A stretch of 36,344 bases of DNA from Mansonella perstans (taxonomy: Eukaryota > Nematoda > Chromadorea > Rhabditida > Onchocercidae), in the NCBI GenBank assembly GCA_037074765.1, contig JBAMDO010000345.1, forward strand, positions 1 to 36,344, given 5' to 3'. Below, in pieces: positions 21,738 through 33,189 of this stretch. Every line of letters begins with the position of its first letter. Positions within the stretch are counted from its first letter, which is position 1. The notes beneath the pieces were generated by a model. The model worked only from the letters and a program-made list of their open reading frames with translations, had not been told where the DNA came from and searched no databases. The position numbers and the translations under genes are program-made.

Positions 21738-22870
21738 TTACAAATAAATGCTAGGAGTGCTTTCATTGTTTCCTAAAAATTCCGAATTGTGCGAATCAGT
21801 GTTACAGTCAGGTGGCACTACTATATCCAATATTGGATCTTGATCACTAACATCGAAATCCTGCAAAATATCATCTGATAAATTTATTGGATTATTCAAA
21901 AAAATTAAATAAAAAACTGAAATAGACCCGAATTTACCACTAATGATTCACACTAACCATGAATGGACTTTTGATTTGAAGTTGTAACAGATTCATTGAA
22001 CTATTTAAATTTGAAGTGCAAGAAATTCCTTTCATTAATTTTTGTCTTATTGAAATTTGCAAAAATTTTGCTAAATAATTCAACTTGCATTTACAATCAT
22101 ACATGATACAAAAATTCCTTTTCAGTTTTCAGATAAAAGTTGAACATTATTATTTTTTTACTTGTTGTGAAAAAGAAAAAAATGTTACTTACTCTTTAAG
22201 TAAATGCTACAGATATTTTATGGAAATATTACGGTAATCGATATTTTTTAGGACAAAAAAGGAAAGAAAAAGGAAAATAAAAAATTAATTGACCTGCAGA
22301 TATAATGTTTTCTTCGTTTACATTTCTTTTCACCCAAGAAACATAACATAATTGAAAACATGAACATTAATTTGTCTTTACATGGAAAATTAGATCTTTA
22401 TAAATATTAGTTGCTCCTATTTTTTGGTTCAGGCAGTTGGTATTGCAAGGTGATGAAAAATTACAATTTTACGATTCAACTCAAAATTTCGAGCAAATTT
22501 AATTGATCAAAAAATTAAACTGGAATAGAATTGAAATTGGAATTGAAGCAAATCATCGAACTATTTCCCACATTCTTTTTTTGAAGAATTTGCGGCTCGA
22601 AAATGACAGAACGAAAAGTGATTCTGATTTTCAAAGATTTTTCCACGTTGGATAATGATCTAAGCAAACAAACAGGAGAAATTAGTTCTGCTGTGAAGAG
22701 ACCATTGAATTCATCAGTCATCACGCAAACTGTTACATTTTTATAGTTACCATGAATGTTATAAATGATACCACAAATGATAAAGTGAGCCTTTTCATTG
22801 TATTTCAGTTTTATTGCAGTGAAATATTTTTTCAGTCACTCAGGTATTATCAGTAAATGAAAAGCAAAAT
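21350..22870. repeat. Inverted repeat arms (21350-21595 and 22660-22870)
   Basis: The minus strand of the left arm and the plus strand of the right arm share TGTATTTCAG, TGCAGTGAA, CAGTCACTCAGGTAT, ATCAG and AATGAAA in the same order, plus upstream blocks (CATCA.GCAAACT, TTAGTTCTG). The arms flank the 89-aa minus-strand gene. They show that one serpin-flank copy is inserted backwards between U1 and U2. Confidence 0.7.
21738..22104 (-). CDS. Predicted two-exon protein, 89 aa, unknown
   Basis: Exon 22104-21958 starts at ATG and encodes MYDCKCKLNYLAKFLQ, then MKGISCTSNLNSSMNLLQ and QIKSPFM, with donor ATG|gttagt. Exon 21860-21738 has acceptor ttttgcag and encodes DFDVSDQDPILDIVVPPDC, then an acidic/polar tail ending STPSIYL before TAA. 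Both borders are in phase 0, and the composition (D, P, N, S and paired Cys) is unlike the AT-rich background. The start is uncertain: a shorter form from the second ATG (MKGISC) or extra 5' exons are possible, for example a 14-base block at about 22185 with acceptor ctgtag and donor gtaagt. No family is recognised. It lies antisense within the serpin cluster. Confidence 0.5.
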
Positions 22871-22934
22871 CTAAGCTGATTTGCAAGTGTTGATGTAAAG
22901 CTGTGATGCCAGTTTCACTTTCAGCACAACAATA
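22105..22934. other. Serpin-type 5' flank upstream of U2
   Basis: 22310-22620 matches 17760-18130 upstream of serpin U1. A possible SL-type start lies at 22747-22784 (tttttatag|TTACC then ATG AAT GTT..., donor gtgagc), but its phase does not fit the following blocks. The frame 22724-22515 on the minus strand is rejected. Confidence 0.45.
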
Positions 22935-23048
22935 ATGGCATCTGTAAAGTATCGGAAGCAAAGGAAATCTAGAGCAGTAATTGCAAATGACTGGGAAAAT
23001 TTGGCTGATGCCGTCAATCATCTTTGTCAGATATTGGATGCTTTTTAA
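22935..23048 (+). CDS. Possible small exon/gene, 37 aa
   Basis: A strong acceptor (tttcactttcag, ending 22924) is followed 10 bases later by ATG and the frame MASVKYRKQRKSRAVIANDW, then ENLADAVNHLCQILDAF and TAA. It has a basic N-terminus and an amphipathic helix-like C-terminus. It could be a whole SL-spliced micro-gene or a terminal exon: an upstream block at 22809-22843 (cag|TTTTATTGCAG...CACTCAG|gtatta) ends in the phase needed to join it. The minus strand is also open here (23096-22836), which weakens the call. Confidence 0.35.
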   Translation: MASVKYRKQRKSRAVIANDWENLADAVNHLCQILDAF

Positions 23049-24330
23049 TGACAGTTGAAAATATTGTGACATATTCCGTACATAAATATCAAACATTTTT
23101 TAATATTTTTACAAGTTGTAACATTTACTATTTAATTAAATGTGAACTCAATCACTAATATAACATTTTTTTGACATTTTTAATAATTTAAATAGATTAC
23201 TATAAATTTTCAACCCAACATTTGTAGATTTAAAAACCGTTTTGTTATATGTCATTAGGAATTATAGTGAATAAACAGCAGTAATAAGAATTTAGCGATT
23301 CACAGTTACTCATCGTATTCATTCGTAATCACTGCTGTGTTATATTGATTTTTCTTTCGAATTCTCAATGAAAATTTTCGAAAAATTGCTTACTTAATCA
23401 ATAGCGAAGATAACTCTAAAGATTTTCTGAGCATTTGCTGACAATATAATCCAGAGGTCATTTCACTGAAGAAATCTTTATTTATTTGAAATTTTGTTAT
23501 TTATGTTGTTATTGAAGGAAAATTCTATCTAGCGCAATAAATCAACATTTTTTTCATTTCTGGATTTTTCTTATCATGATTTTTCATAAAATCGTCAAAT
23601 TTGATTATGTTCGAAGTTCCAATCTCAGTTAATGATTATTTTCACTTTTGCATAAATGTAAAATATTAACTATTAACTTTCATCATGTATAAATTTTTCA
23701 TTGTCAAGGAAAAGTTTTGAAATCGAGAAAAATGAACGAGAGAAACATCTGTAATAAAAATAATAAAGCAAAGTCATTTTATTAACCTTTAGAAAAAAAA
23801 AATGTTTTGATAGGAGAAACAATCATTTAAGGTTAAAGATCAGGAAAATCTGTTTTGTTGGAAATAATTTTTGTAATGAGTTATTAATCAAAATACTTTT
23901 CCACTTAACTGTATTAGAACATGAAAACAGGTGTTCCTATTGCTTGTACAGATTTAATGAATGCAAAATACATGAAATGCATGGATATATTTTTTATTCA
24001 AAAGTCCTTTCAGAATGAAAAAAATGCTTTTACGTTTAAGAGGGAGTGATCAAAAACAAGTTTGGTTTTTAACAGAAAGTCCTACAGAGGCATCCCAAGA
24101 GACTATATACTCATACAGTGCATGACTGCAAATCAGTAATATAAAGCTTTCAACATTTCATGTACAGCGGATTCCGAAGCATGTCTTTTTGCGAGCAATA
24201 CCAACGTAGTCAGTTGGCCATTGTTGATCCATTCTCAAGCAGACTTAGACTACAAAACAACTAATTCTGAATTATTATTCAATAATTGATTATATTATTC
24301 ACTCTCACAATAAAATAATAACAATAATTT
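23049..24330. other. Promoter-side flank of serpin U2
   Basis: 23050-23700 has no gene that I can support. 23700-24330 matches 18330-19030 upstream of serpin U1, including a block at about 24090-24260 with CATCCCAAGAGACT, TTTCATGTAC, GATTCCGAAGCATGTC and CAATACCAACGTAGTCA that is almost unchanged between the two and is a good candidate for a shared promoter. Confidence 0.6.
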
Positions 24331-24343
24331 CAGGATTTTCAGT
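24330..24343 (+). promoter_or_regulatory. SL trans-splice acceptor of serpin U2
   Basis: atttcag|GATTTTCAG precedes the ATG at 24363; the second acceptor, ending at 24342, leaves 20 bases of 5' UTR. The arrangement is as in serpin U1. Confidence 0.55.
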
Positions 24344-24362
24344 ATCATAGCGGTATTTCGGG

Positions 24363-26201
24363 ATGATTAATCGAACAATTACCGCCATATTACTTCTGAT
24401 TGCGAGCACTCAAATCATCTTCGTATTTGGAGAAATGTTTGCAAGAAAATTTAAAATTTCTTAAGAATATTATTTTTTGAGGCAGCTAAATAACCTTCCA
24501 TAATAAAAACTTCCTTACTTTTTTACTTTAACGGACTTTTTCAGTTCCGTAATGGATCGTGCGCAGTGGAACTTCGCTGTGAATTTATTGCAAAAAGTAG
24601 CAAAAGACAATGAAACAGCTGTACTATCTCCTTTTGCGGTGTCAATCTCATTTTTCATTATTTATCTTGTAGCGAAAGACGAAACGAAACAACAATTACG
24701 TGATGTTCTAGGAGGAAGTAATTATAAATAGACAATTTTAAACTCGAAAAATTTGCTTTGTTATTTAGAAACCGTTGAGCGTGTATCCTACAGCTTATCT
24801 CACTATTTTGCTTATAGCCCAAAAAAGCCAAAACAGAATATGCATATTCCAAAAATGTTGAATTGATTGCTTCTAAATTAACTACAAATCTAAATTATCA
24901 GCTGCGAGTTCATCAGAATTTCAAATGCACTTCAAAAGAATTCTGGATGATATCGCATTGGAAAAAAGCTATGATTACACGTTGAATATAGCAGTTCGTT
25001 TCCGCATAACAAATAAATTCTCTATGGAAAATAAAATGCAAAGAATACTTCCGACTCACCCTTTGGAGAAAGAGGACGAATTTGTTCAGGTATGATTAGT
25101 TGTAAAAAACAAAATGAGATAAAGGTTGAGTTAAAAAGAATAGATGAAATGATCGTTGTTAGATTTATGATCGTAAACAGTGAAACTCCTTTACAGGAAA
25201 TGAATAGTGAAATCAGATATATGGAAACAGCTGACATCAACAGTGATACCCATATGCTCCTTATGAATGCAATTTATTTCAAAGGCACTTGGAACAAACA
25301 ATTTATGGAGAGAAGAACTAGGCCAAAAAAATTTCACATTTCCGAAAAAGAAACGATACAAGTAAATTTGTAAATATAAGCCTTCGATTATTGATCTTTA
25401 AATATTCCGCTTCATTATTTTCTTTTCTCGTAATTCAGGTACAGATGATGTGGAAAATGGAAAAAGTACTGTATTACGAAAACGATCTAATGAAACTTAT
25501 TAAAATACCTTACGTTGGTCGTAGAGTAGAAATGGTTCTCGTATTGCCGCATGTACGCTTCGGGTTATCTGATGTCCTAAAAAATTTGACAGGCGAAAAA
25601 CTGCTCGAATATATTGGTGATGCAGAGAGAAAACGTGTTATTGTAAGTTATTCGTCCAATTCCAATTACCTGTTAAACGGGTTAATACATAAGATTATGG
25701 AAAATAAAAAAAAATCTTCAGTAATTGATTCTGTTGCATATTACTATTTTTTGTTTATCATGTTCGCCTCTCTTCTTTAAACAAGTATTGAAGATATTTT
25801 GATGATACCAATTAAGAGTTGTTCTAATTGCAGATTTCTTTGCCAAAATTCCGATTGAAAGGAAACCTGAATCTGAATAGTGTGCTGCAACAATTTGGCT
25901 TCATTAATGTTTCCGGCAGAACAACTGATTTTGCCAAACCAATTCATGCTAGCAAATTTATGCATGAAAAATTCACTGAGGTTTGTGTCTTTAATAAAAA
26001 TTTTAATGAAAGCCTCTTTCTGATGAATAATTTCACAAATTACAGGTAGATGAAAAAGATGCGGAATCAGTTGCCGCTCCTTTAATGCAGTTCAGGAAAC
26101 GTCCACTTGCGGCGCACAGATTCACTGCTGATGAGCCATTCCTCTTTGCAATCATTAAGGACTTGAAGACCGTCCTATTTGCTGGCCAATATGTCATATA
26201 A
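24363..26201 (+). CDS. Secreted serpin U2, seven exons, 368 aa
   Basis: Exons: 24363-24436, 24545-24717, 24902-25089, 25197-25361, 25439-25642, 25834-25980 and 26046-26201. They use the same intron phases as serpin U1 and total 1107 bases without a stop. The signal peptide (AILLLIASTQII core) is almost the same as in U1. Landmarks are SPFAVSISFFIIYLVAKD (Gly of the usual KG changed to Asp), LMNAIYFKGTW, KIPYVGRRVEMVLVLP and FTADEPFLFAIIKDL, then TVLFAGQ. Exons 3, 4 and 6 are shorter than in U1, trimming the helix E/F region. The hinge is EKDAESVAAP (320 on): the P15 Gly and P14 Thr of typical serpins are Asp and Ala, with Pro near P8. Inhibition by the usual mechanism is doubtful; a secreted role is inferred. 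Confidence 0.9.
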
Positions 26202-26722
26202 TTTTCCAATAATTTTCATATCAAATTTTAACTCATTTAGTGCTAATTGTACTCAACATTCAGATTGCCAAGTTATGAAAAATTTTGATTTTAAACGCAA
26301 TTCTAAATTCTGCATATGAACATGAGTTAAGGAACAGATATTTTTGATGGATCTGTATTTGCAATAGTCTGAAATTCTCCTTCAGGTCAGATTAATGCAC
26401 AATTTATTAAGGATTCAAGAATCAGAGAACTTTTTTTCAAATAGTATCACAGGGTTTCAAGAGCTCATCCTCAACCTTTCTTGTCATCGACAGCAGTCAT
26501 GTTGTAAAACATGATCTTGATAAGATTTCCCTCAACAATATCAACATTTATCAATGGTTCAATAATGATGCCGGTGGAACGTTGTGTATTAATGTACAAA
26601 ATTTGTGGTTCTGCTTCATTGCTTACGTGAAAGAAGTTTTATGGAATTGTCGAATATATCTAAATTCAACTTCTTACGAAATAATATAATTAAAAATATG
26701 AACATTGTCGATAATGCCAGAT
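26202..26722. other. 3' flank of serpin U2
   Basis: Matches the DNA after the U0 remnant (17290-17870) at moderate identity. No gene is seen. Confidence 0.6.
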
Positions 26723-27638
26723 GGTTGCTCCCATTTTTTAATTAAGTAATTGGTCTTGCATATGTGTAAAAATTACAGTTTTACGATTCACCTCTTGCGC
26801 AAAATTAATAAATAAAGGAATTTATTGGAATGAACTTGAAATTTGCAGCAAAGCACCGAACCATTCCACACATTTTTTTTTTTGGAAAAATTTGAGACTG
26901 GAAAATGTCAAAACATAAAGAGAATTTTAATTTATTCTACATCACCACTCAAATATTTTATGTTTTGCTTCGATTCAGATATATTTTTAATGATTTATCC
27001 CATCGGGTGACCTAATCAAACTTAGTTCTGTTATTAAGAATTAATGGTCATTTTCATTTGTTTTGTTTTGCATATACACACTTTACTCTGTCATACATTT
27101 ATTGTCAACGAATAATCCAAAGCGGAGAAAAATGAAGCAGGGAAATGTTTGTAGTAAAAATGACGGAGCTATGCTATTTGTCAATATTTTGGAAAATATA
27201 ACTGTAATAATCAGTGTTGATCATTTGGGACTAAAAGTCAGGAAGATTTGTTTTGTTGGAAATAATTGTTGGGATGGGTTATTAATCAAAGCACTTTTCC
27301 ACTCAACTTTATTAGAACATAAAAACAAGTGTTACTATTATTTGTACAGGTTTGTTGGAAATAATTCTCGGGATGGGTTATTAATCAAAACACTTTTTCA
27401 CTCGACTGTATCGACTATATAGGAACCGCTGAAAACGTATCCCATAGCTTATGTCTCAAAATTTTGCCTATTGCCAGTGTTAGAAAAGTCAAAAAAGGAC
27501 GAACATATTGCAAAAGTTTTAAATTGATCGTTTTTAAATGAAATTATAAATCCAAATACAAAATAAACTATAATTTCTCAGCTGCAAGCACACTGGAGTT
27601 TCAATTGTACTTCAAGACAGTTCTGGATGACGTCGCAA
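26723..27638 (+). repeat. Near-identical partial copy of the serpin U1 region (U3)
   Basis: 26723-27412 matches 17931-18620, and 27421-27638 matches 19462-19678, with only a handful of differences in about 900 bases. The 841 bases in between (19062-19412 with exons 1-2, the SL site and the proximal promoter) are missing; an eight-base filler, gactatat, marks the join. U1 and U2 differ far more, so this copy is recent or was homogenised by gene conversion. Confidence 0.93.
27582..27638 (+). pseudogene. Serpin exon-3 fragment in U3
   Basis: After an intact acceptor (atttctcag), the first 57 bases of serpin exon 3 (ASTLEFQLYFKTVLDDVA) are copied exactly, then the homology stops. There is no start and there are no further exons, so it is a dead fragment. 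Confidence 0.9.
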
Positions 27639-30215
27639 AACATTAAGACAATGCTTACAATCACAGTTTAACGAAAGTTTTAACTTATCTTTCTTTACGT
27701 ACTTTGTATCGATCGGTACATTTTAACACTGAGAAAAAAGTGCCTAGTAAAGCGTTTTCCCTGTATTTCTTGATGGATACTAATTGTTTTTTCAGTTAAG
27801 CACTGCTTACGGCTTGCGTTGTTATTACAAGCAATTGTAAATTTTGTCGATGCAGGACTCGCATATCTGAACTGAGACCCAAAATTGCTGTAGTTCATCT
27901 CTTTGTATGCATGAATACGTGGAAGATGCGTGGGAACTTCCTGCGCTTCTCTTCTATGTTCTCGAAATTAACGTGATAGTGAACTATATTTTAGGAGAAA
28001 ATGATTAATGAACGGCAAGGGTTGCGTAGTCGTTTCATCCAAATACTGTTGTACATTTCTCATTATAGATAAAAATTACTATGATTTCTGTGAAATATTT
28101 TGAACAACTGATATTCTGCGTTATTTGTTGATAAGTTTAAAAGCGAACACCCTGTTGTGATGTAGATGGAATGGATAAAAGGTAATAGTATGCGTATAGA
28201 AAGAATTTCACTTGATTTAATTGTCTAATTACCTGGTTCACTAATGTTAAGTATATGTGCTGTAATTTGATAAATAATAAGTAATCCATGGTTAACTTTC
28301 ATTGTCTGTCATTGTTTGTGAGTATTGCTGTTGATTTTAGGAAGCGGTCCACTATGAGCTGTTTTATCAATTAATTGTTCAACGTATGAAGTAAATGAAT
28401 CCCTCTAAAAATGCCTGAAAAAATGATGTATTTGTAATTACTAGGCGCAGCAAATTAATTAAAGAAACAATGCAATATCTTCGATTCAGGTTTAATGCTA
28501 AATGGAAATTCAAATTTCAAAATCATAAGAAAGATCGGTGCTAAAGCAAGAAGTAATAGCATGACACATTTCGATAGCGAAGATTTTACCGATTTTAGAA
28601 TTAAGATTTATTGTGTTGTCACACTTGAAGTTATCAATGTTTTACGATTGATGTAAGCAAACAGATATTATAGGCGTTAAACGATAAATTTTTGTTATAC
28701 CATATGCGATCAAGGTAACATTCAGGGGAATTGGGTAATGTAGGCCTATGAGTCCCAATTTTCATTCATTGAATAAGTTCCTGAATAACTTTTTCATTAC
28801 TGAACATGACTAATGAATCATTTAATTGCAGCAATTAAGTTTTCCATTCCATAAGTGAGAAGAAATATTCGGAAGAAAACGATGATATTAATCTGAGTCA
28901 AAGAGCTCAAAGTGGAAGTCTCTCATAAATTTTTGCTGATACTTTTACTACCTCTGATTATCTTGTAGGACAATTGTTTTTCTTTTAATGCATATTTCAT
29001 TGCTTTATTATCATTATCCATTAATGTGGAAACTTTCATTCATTAGTGTGACTAGAAATGAGTTTGTTGCATCGTTGAATGTTCTTAAAATTTTATAAAA
29101 TTTAAAAGAAATATTTTTTGAATTGCAAACTAATGATTAATTTGGAGAATACTTTGGAAAAGAGAAAAGACATTCAGCAAGCATTTCTAATCATCAATGA
29201 TCCTAACTAATTACTGATAGCAACAATGATAACATTTTATAAAAGATATGAAGTTTTTTTCTTCATTTTACCTTCTTTTTCTTCCTCTCTCTCTCTATTG
29301 CTTTTTCTATTTTTTTTCTCTTCTTTATCACTTTTACAATCTACTTCAACATCTTTATAATTATGGCAGGCATTTCCTAAAGTCTTCCATCAATGATCCT
29401 AGCTAACAATTGATAACAACAAATGATAACAATTTATATAAAGGATGTGAAGTTCTTTTTTTATCTTACCTTTCCTTCTTTCTCTTGCTTTTCCTATCTT
29501 GCCCTTCTTTTATTCTTTCTTTATCTTCATCATTTTTACAACCTATTCCAACATCTTAAACATTTTTATAATTATCCCTCATCATGCTTATCTTAATTAG
29601 AAAAAATTAGAAAGAGCAATACAATTCAAAATTTTAAAAAGGAAAAGAAATAAAAAACAATTCATTAAAACTATAGGCTAAATTTTGAGTAATTCAATTT
29701 CAAAAATTAACACTTCTTTACAACTCATTTAAAATGCTTGAAAAAAATATGAATAGTCATTCATATCATTGGACTCGCTTTTATCAATACACGCATCTCT
29801 TCATCACTATTGAATTTTAAACTTTTTTAAAATTTTTTTTTCAAAATTAATATTAATTAAGTTGAAGGTATTACGATGAGAATAAAAAGGCAAAGTATTT
29901 AAGTGAATAATTCGTTGAACAAGATAGAAGTAATGTTCGTTGGATAATATCGAAGAAATGGAAATGAAAATATTTAGCCAGCCGAACTTAAAATGATTTA
30001 AATTAAGTCGTTAAAATTAAATTTGAAGTGCATTTCAATAATTGTATCATCATCATGATTTTTGCTCTAATAATTTTATGAATTTCCAGCATTCTGAGAA
30101 TTTTCACATATATATTTTTATCCAAATAAAAATTTTCCTTTGTTAAATTTGAAAATGAAATTTTACAAAGTTTTTTTTTTCAAATTTTTTTTTTGGTTTT
30201 TTTCTTTTCTTCCAG
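27639..30215. other. Gene-poor stretch with a few coding-looking fragments
   Basis: 27700-28020 is less AT-rich than its surroundings. On the plus strand, after ttttttcag at about 27796, it reads KHCLRLALLLQAIVNFVDAG; further on it is open in more than one frame (for example MHEYVEDAWELPALLFYVLE). 28850-28935 reads KKYSEENDDINLSQRAQSGS. These may be exons or decayed exons of a gene I cannot assemble. The rest shows nothing. Confidence 0.35.
29185..29580. repeat. Imperfect ~190-bp tandem duplication, pyrimidine-rich
   Basis: Two copies share the order ATCAATGATCCTA, TGATAAC, TATGAAGTT/TGTGAAGTT, a C/T-rich core, TTTTACAA, CAACATCTT and TTTTTATAATTAT. Differences are substitutions and gaps. 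No coding role is visible. Confidence 0.65.
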
Positions 30216-30299
30216 AACAAAAAGTGTTGAATCAATTACCCAGCAGCGCAAAAATTCCACCGAAAAGAAACTGCTCTTATTCGTAGTTTTAGTGATGGT
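30216..30299 (+). CDS. Possible isolated exon
   Basis: A very strong acceptor (tttcttttcttccag) precedes a frame TKSVESITQQRKNSTEKK followed by LLLFVVLVM and a gtattt donor. A basic loop leading into a hydrophobic helix would suit a membrane protein such as a 7TM receptor near helix 6. A second frame (QKVLNQLPSSAKIPPKRNCS, then TAG) is also open. No partner exons were found, so this may be a gene relic or chance. Confidence 0.25.
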
Positions 30300-31254
30300 A
30301 TTTCATTCCTTATGAAATTGCTTGAATCAATTTCAGAAAAAAAAATTTTGCGAAATCTTTGCACTATTGAACAATGTCTGAAATGTTCTTGAAAAATGAA
30401 CAAAAATTTTTTACTCTAATTTTCGTTAAAAATTTTCAACAAATATAAAAATAGTCAGAATATCACTGATTGATTAAATGCAAAAAAGAAAATGAACTTG
30501 GCTTAAATTATTAATTTAATTGAAAATTAAATTAGAAGAGCTTAAATTATTTGCGTCATTTTGTTTTTATTTATTTATTTCTATTATTTTAAATTTGTCA
30601 CAAAATTTTTTTCCTATTTTCTAAGCAAATTATTCATTGTCATTTTCATACGACAATAGCGTTCAGCTCACTTTGTTTTTAATTTTTAAATAAACCTTAA
30701 TTATATTTGCAATCTTTTTTACATGCTTAATTTGTACATCATTAATTAACGGATTTCATACATTTGAAGAAAGTTTCTTTTTTGACTTAAAGTTTCGATT
30801 CACTTTTTTTTTTCTGGAATTTCACTTTGCCTAAGAGAACTACATTTCGTTTTGGAACTCCGGTATTTATGATTCAAACCAATGCAAACTAATTTCAAAA
30901 AATTAAAGTATAAATGAATACAGTGTTTGGCAAAGAATATATAAATTATAAAAACTTATTTTTATATTTAAATTAGATTATAAAAATAAATTTTTTTAAA
31001 TTATAAATAAATTATAAAAATAAATTTTTATAATTTATATTTAATAAAAAGATATAAAAAGACAAAAAAGATATAAATACATTTGGAGGTCGTAATGGTA
31101 AATCAAAAAGTGTTCAGAGCTTAGACCGCACCATTTAATTCTTCTGCTTGGACTCGAATAACATATTCGACATATTTCTTCATGCCATGAAGAGTATAAA
31201 ATGTCTTTTTCGTCTGAAAACAAGATTCCTTCGCTGAATTCTGTTTTTAACGAC
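30300..31254. other. Gene-free AT-rich stretch
   Basis: No exon seen. 30938-31060 is a cluster of TTATAAAAATAAATTT-type words in both orientations, able to pair with each other as inverted repeats. Confidence 0.6.
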
Positions 31255-32400
31255 CTTTTAATCATCAATCCACAAAGCTTTTCACTTTTTCCAATATCCC
31301 ATGCCTTTTTTGTTCTTTAATTTCACTTTCTTAATAAAATAATACTAAATAAAATAAATATTGGACTCATTTCATTCCAATGTATCATGTTTCGTTGTGA
31401 CAGTTCCACTGATTTGTTTGTTCTGTATCCCAGAGCTTTTGCAGGAATTCGTTTATTTTATTGTTGGATGATTTCATTCCAGTATTGAGTGCAGTAAAAA
31501 AAGTAATGGCATCAGAATTAGTATTGTAAAAAATTAACATTAGCTATACGACTACTTTTTCCAGACCTTTTAGTTGTTTAGTAAAAAGTAAAACAATTTA
31601 TAAAATATGAATTGATTTCGTCAGTAAATGTCATACTTCTTATTTATTACTTCGTTATTTGGGAAAGTGAGATCGGTAGTTTTTCACATTGTGAATCATT
31701 AATTAACAATCCCTAACCAGCAAAATTTAAAACCAGTACAATTTAATAATAAGCTAAATTACCGTACAATTTGAAATTTTCTAAAACACACATTTTCAAT
31801 CGATTCTCCTTTCTTGTTAAAAATTAATTCTTTTGACAATGTGAAAATATGACAATGTGAAAACAATTTTTGAGAATAAATTTCTTTTCCATTTTTGTAA
31901 AATCATTAAAAAAGCAGCAATTGATTTGCTATATTTTCAAAATGTTCAAAAAATTTTTCTTACAGACTTTTTAATCAAGCTGCGTAATTTTTCTTCTGAT
32001 CGTCTTAGAATTTTCCGGCAAAATTATATGCTAGAAAGGATTTTCAAACACATTTATTCTTTTGTCCTGGAACTGAATTACTTCATCATTTATCTTGGCA
32101 TATAATTAATAAGTAACAGGAATAATTAATTCTGAAAAATAGAATTGACTTGCTAGAAATTGATAAAGTCATAGGAAACATGAATCAAATAAATTGGAAA
32201 TATAAATCAAATAAAAAGACAAGAAAGTAAAATTTAAAATTTTTTTATCAAATAATTTTAACTTTTAAAATTGTATGTTTTACGTTTTAAACTTAATGAT
32301 GTCGTATTAAAAATATTTTTTTCATTGTCTGACTAATTTTTGCCATATAAATTTCTATCTTATGAGGGACCGCATTTTCGGACAGTGAAATGACCATATA

Positions 32401-32422
32401 ATATATATATATATATATATAT
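32401..32422. repeat. (AT)11 microsatellite
   Basis: Perfect AT dinucleotides inside unit C, at a place where unit A has only a short tatatgtata. Confidence 0.9.
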
Positions 32423-33170
32423 GTTGAACAATGATTTTATGCTTTTCGCTGTTAAAGATAATGCAGAAACTCTGTACGCATGAGTCATCAAAATGGGTAT
32501 TTCTATAGTCAATTTCTAATAGATATGTTTAGAAGGAGTTAATTTAGTAATTTGCGTTGTTAGAAACCGGCGTATTTCTACCATTTTTATTCTCTAACAT
32601 AAATACAATTATACAGTTTGCTGATATCACATTAATTGAAAAGTGAATCCAGGAATAATACAATGAAACATAATCCAGTATAGTCTAATGTAATTAAACA
32701 CGATCTAGGACCTATAAATATTATTGTTATGTATACTGATGAAAATATCTATGGGAATTAAGGCTTATTAGCTGAAAATTGCACAGCGATGCTGATGAAA
32801 ATATTTGCCGTGATGTGCATGACAGTTGAATTGTTGAGCGATGAGGACGATGATGTCAACTAACCCTCTAGTAGCCAATATCAAATCAGCGTCATCCTGC
32901 TTCTGGTAATCAAATCAGGGTACTTTTCCTTTTCTTCCTGGTACTTCAAATATTTACAAACATAACCCAATAACGCAATATAATTAACCTTTTACAAGTT
33001 AGACAATATAAAATAAAATATTTTGGTGTCCGATTTTTCCATTAAAATTAATGCGAAGCATTTAATAGATTAGATGACACTGGAATACTAACAAAAAAAT
33101 ACTTTTGTCGAAATTTTTAAAAATATAGGCAGCGTAACATAAATTCTAGGCCAGAAAAATAAATTCTAAA

Positions 33171-33189
33171 AAAAAAAAAAAAAAAAAAA
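33171..33189. repeat. Poly-A run inserted in unit C
   Basis: A run of about 19 A follows a second copy of ataaattcta (33138 and 33160), a sequence that occurs once in the other units. It interrupts the conserved block matching 12600-12640. Confidence 0.7.

Noticed and set aside
22836..23096. 86-codon minus-strand frame
   Set aside because: Overlaps the plus-strand exon candidate; no acceptor or donor in phase, and no link to the 89-aa gene could be made.
27695..27898. 67-codon minus-strand frame
   Set aside because: The region is open in several frames on both strands; nothing favours this one.
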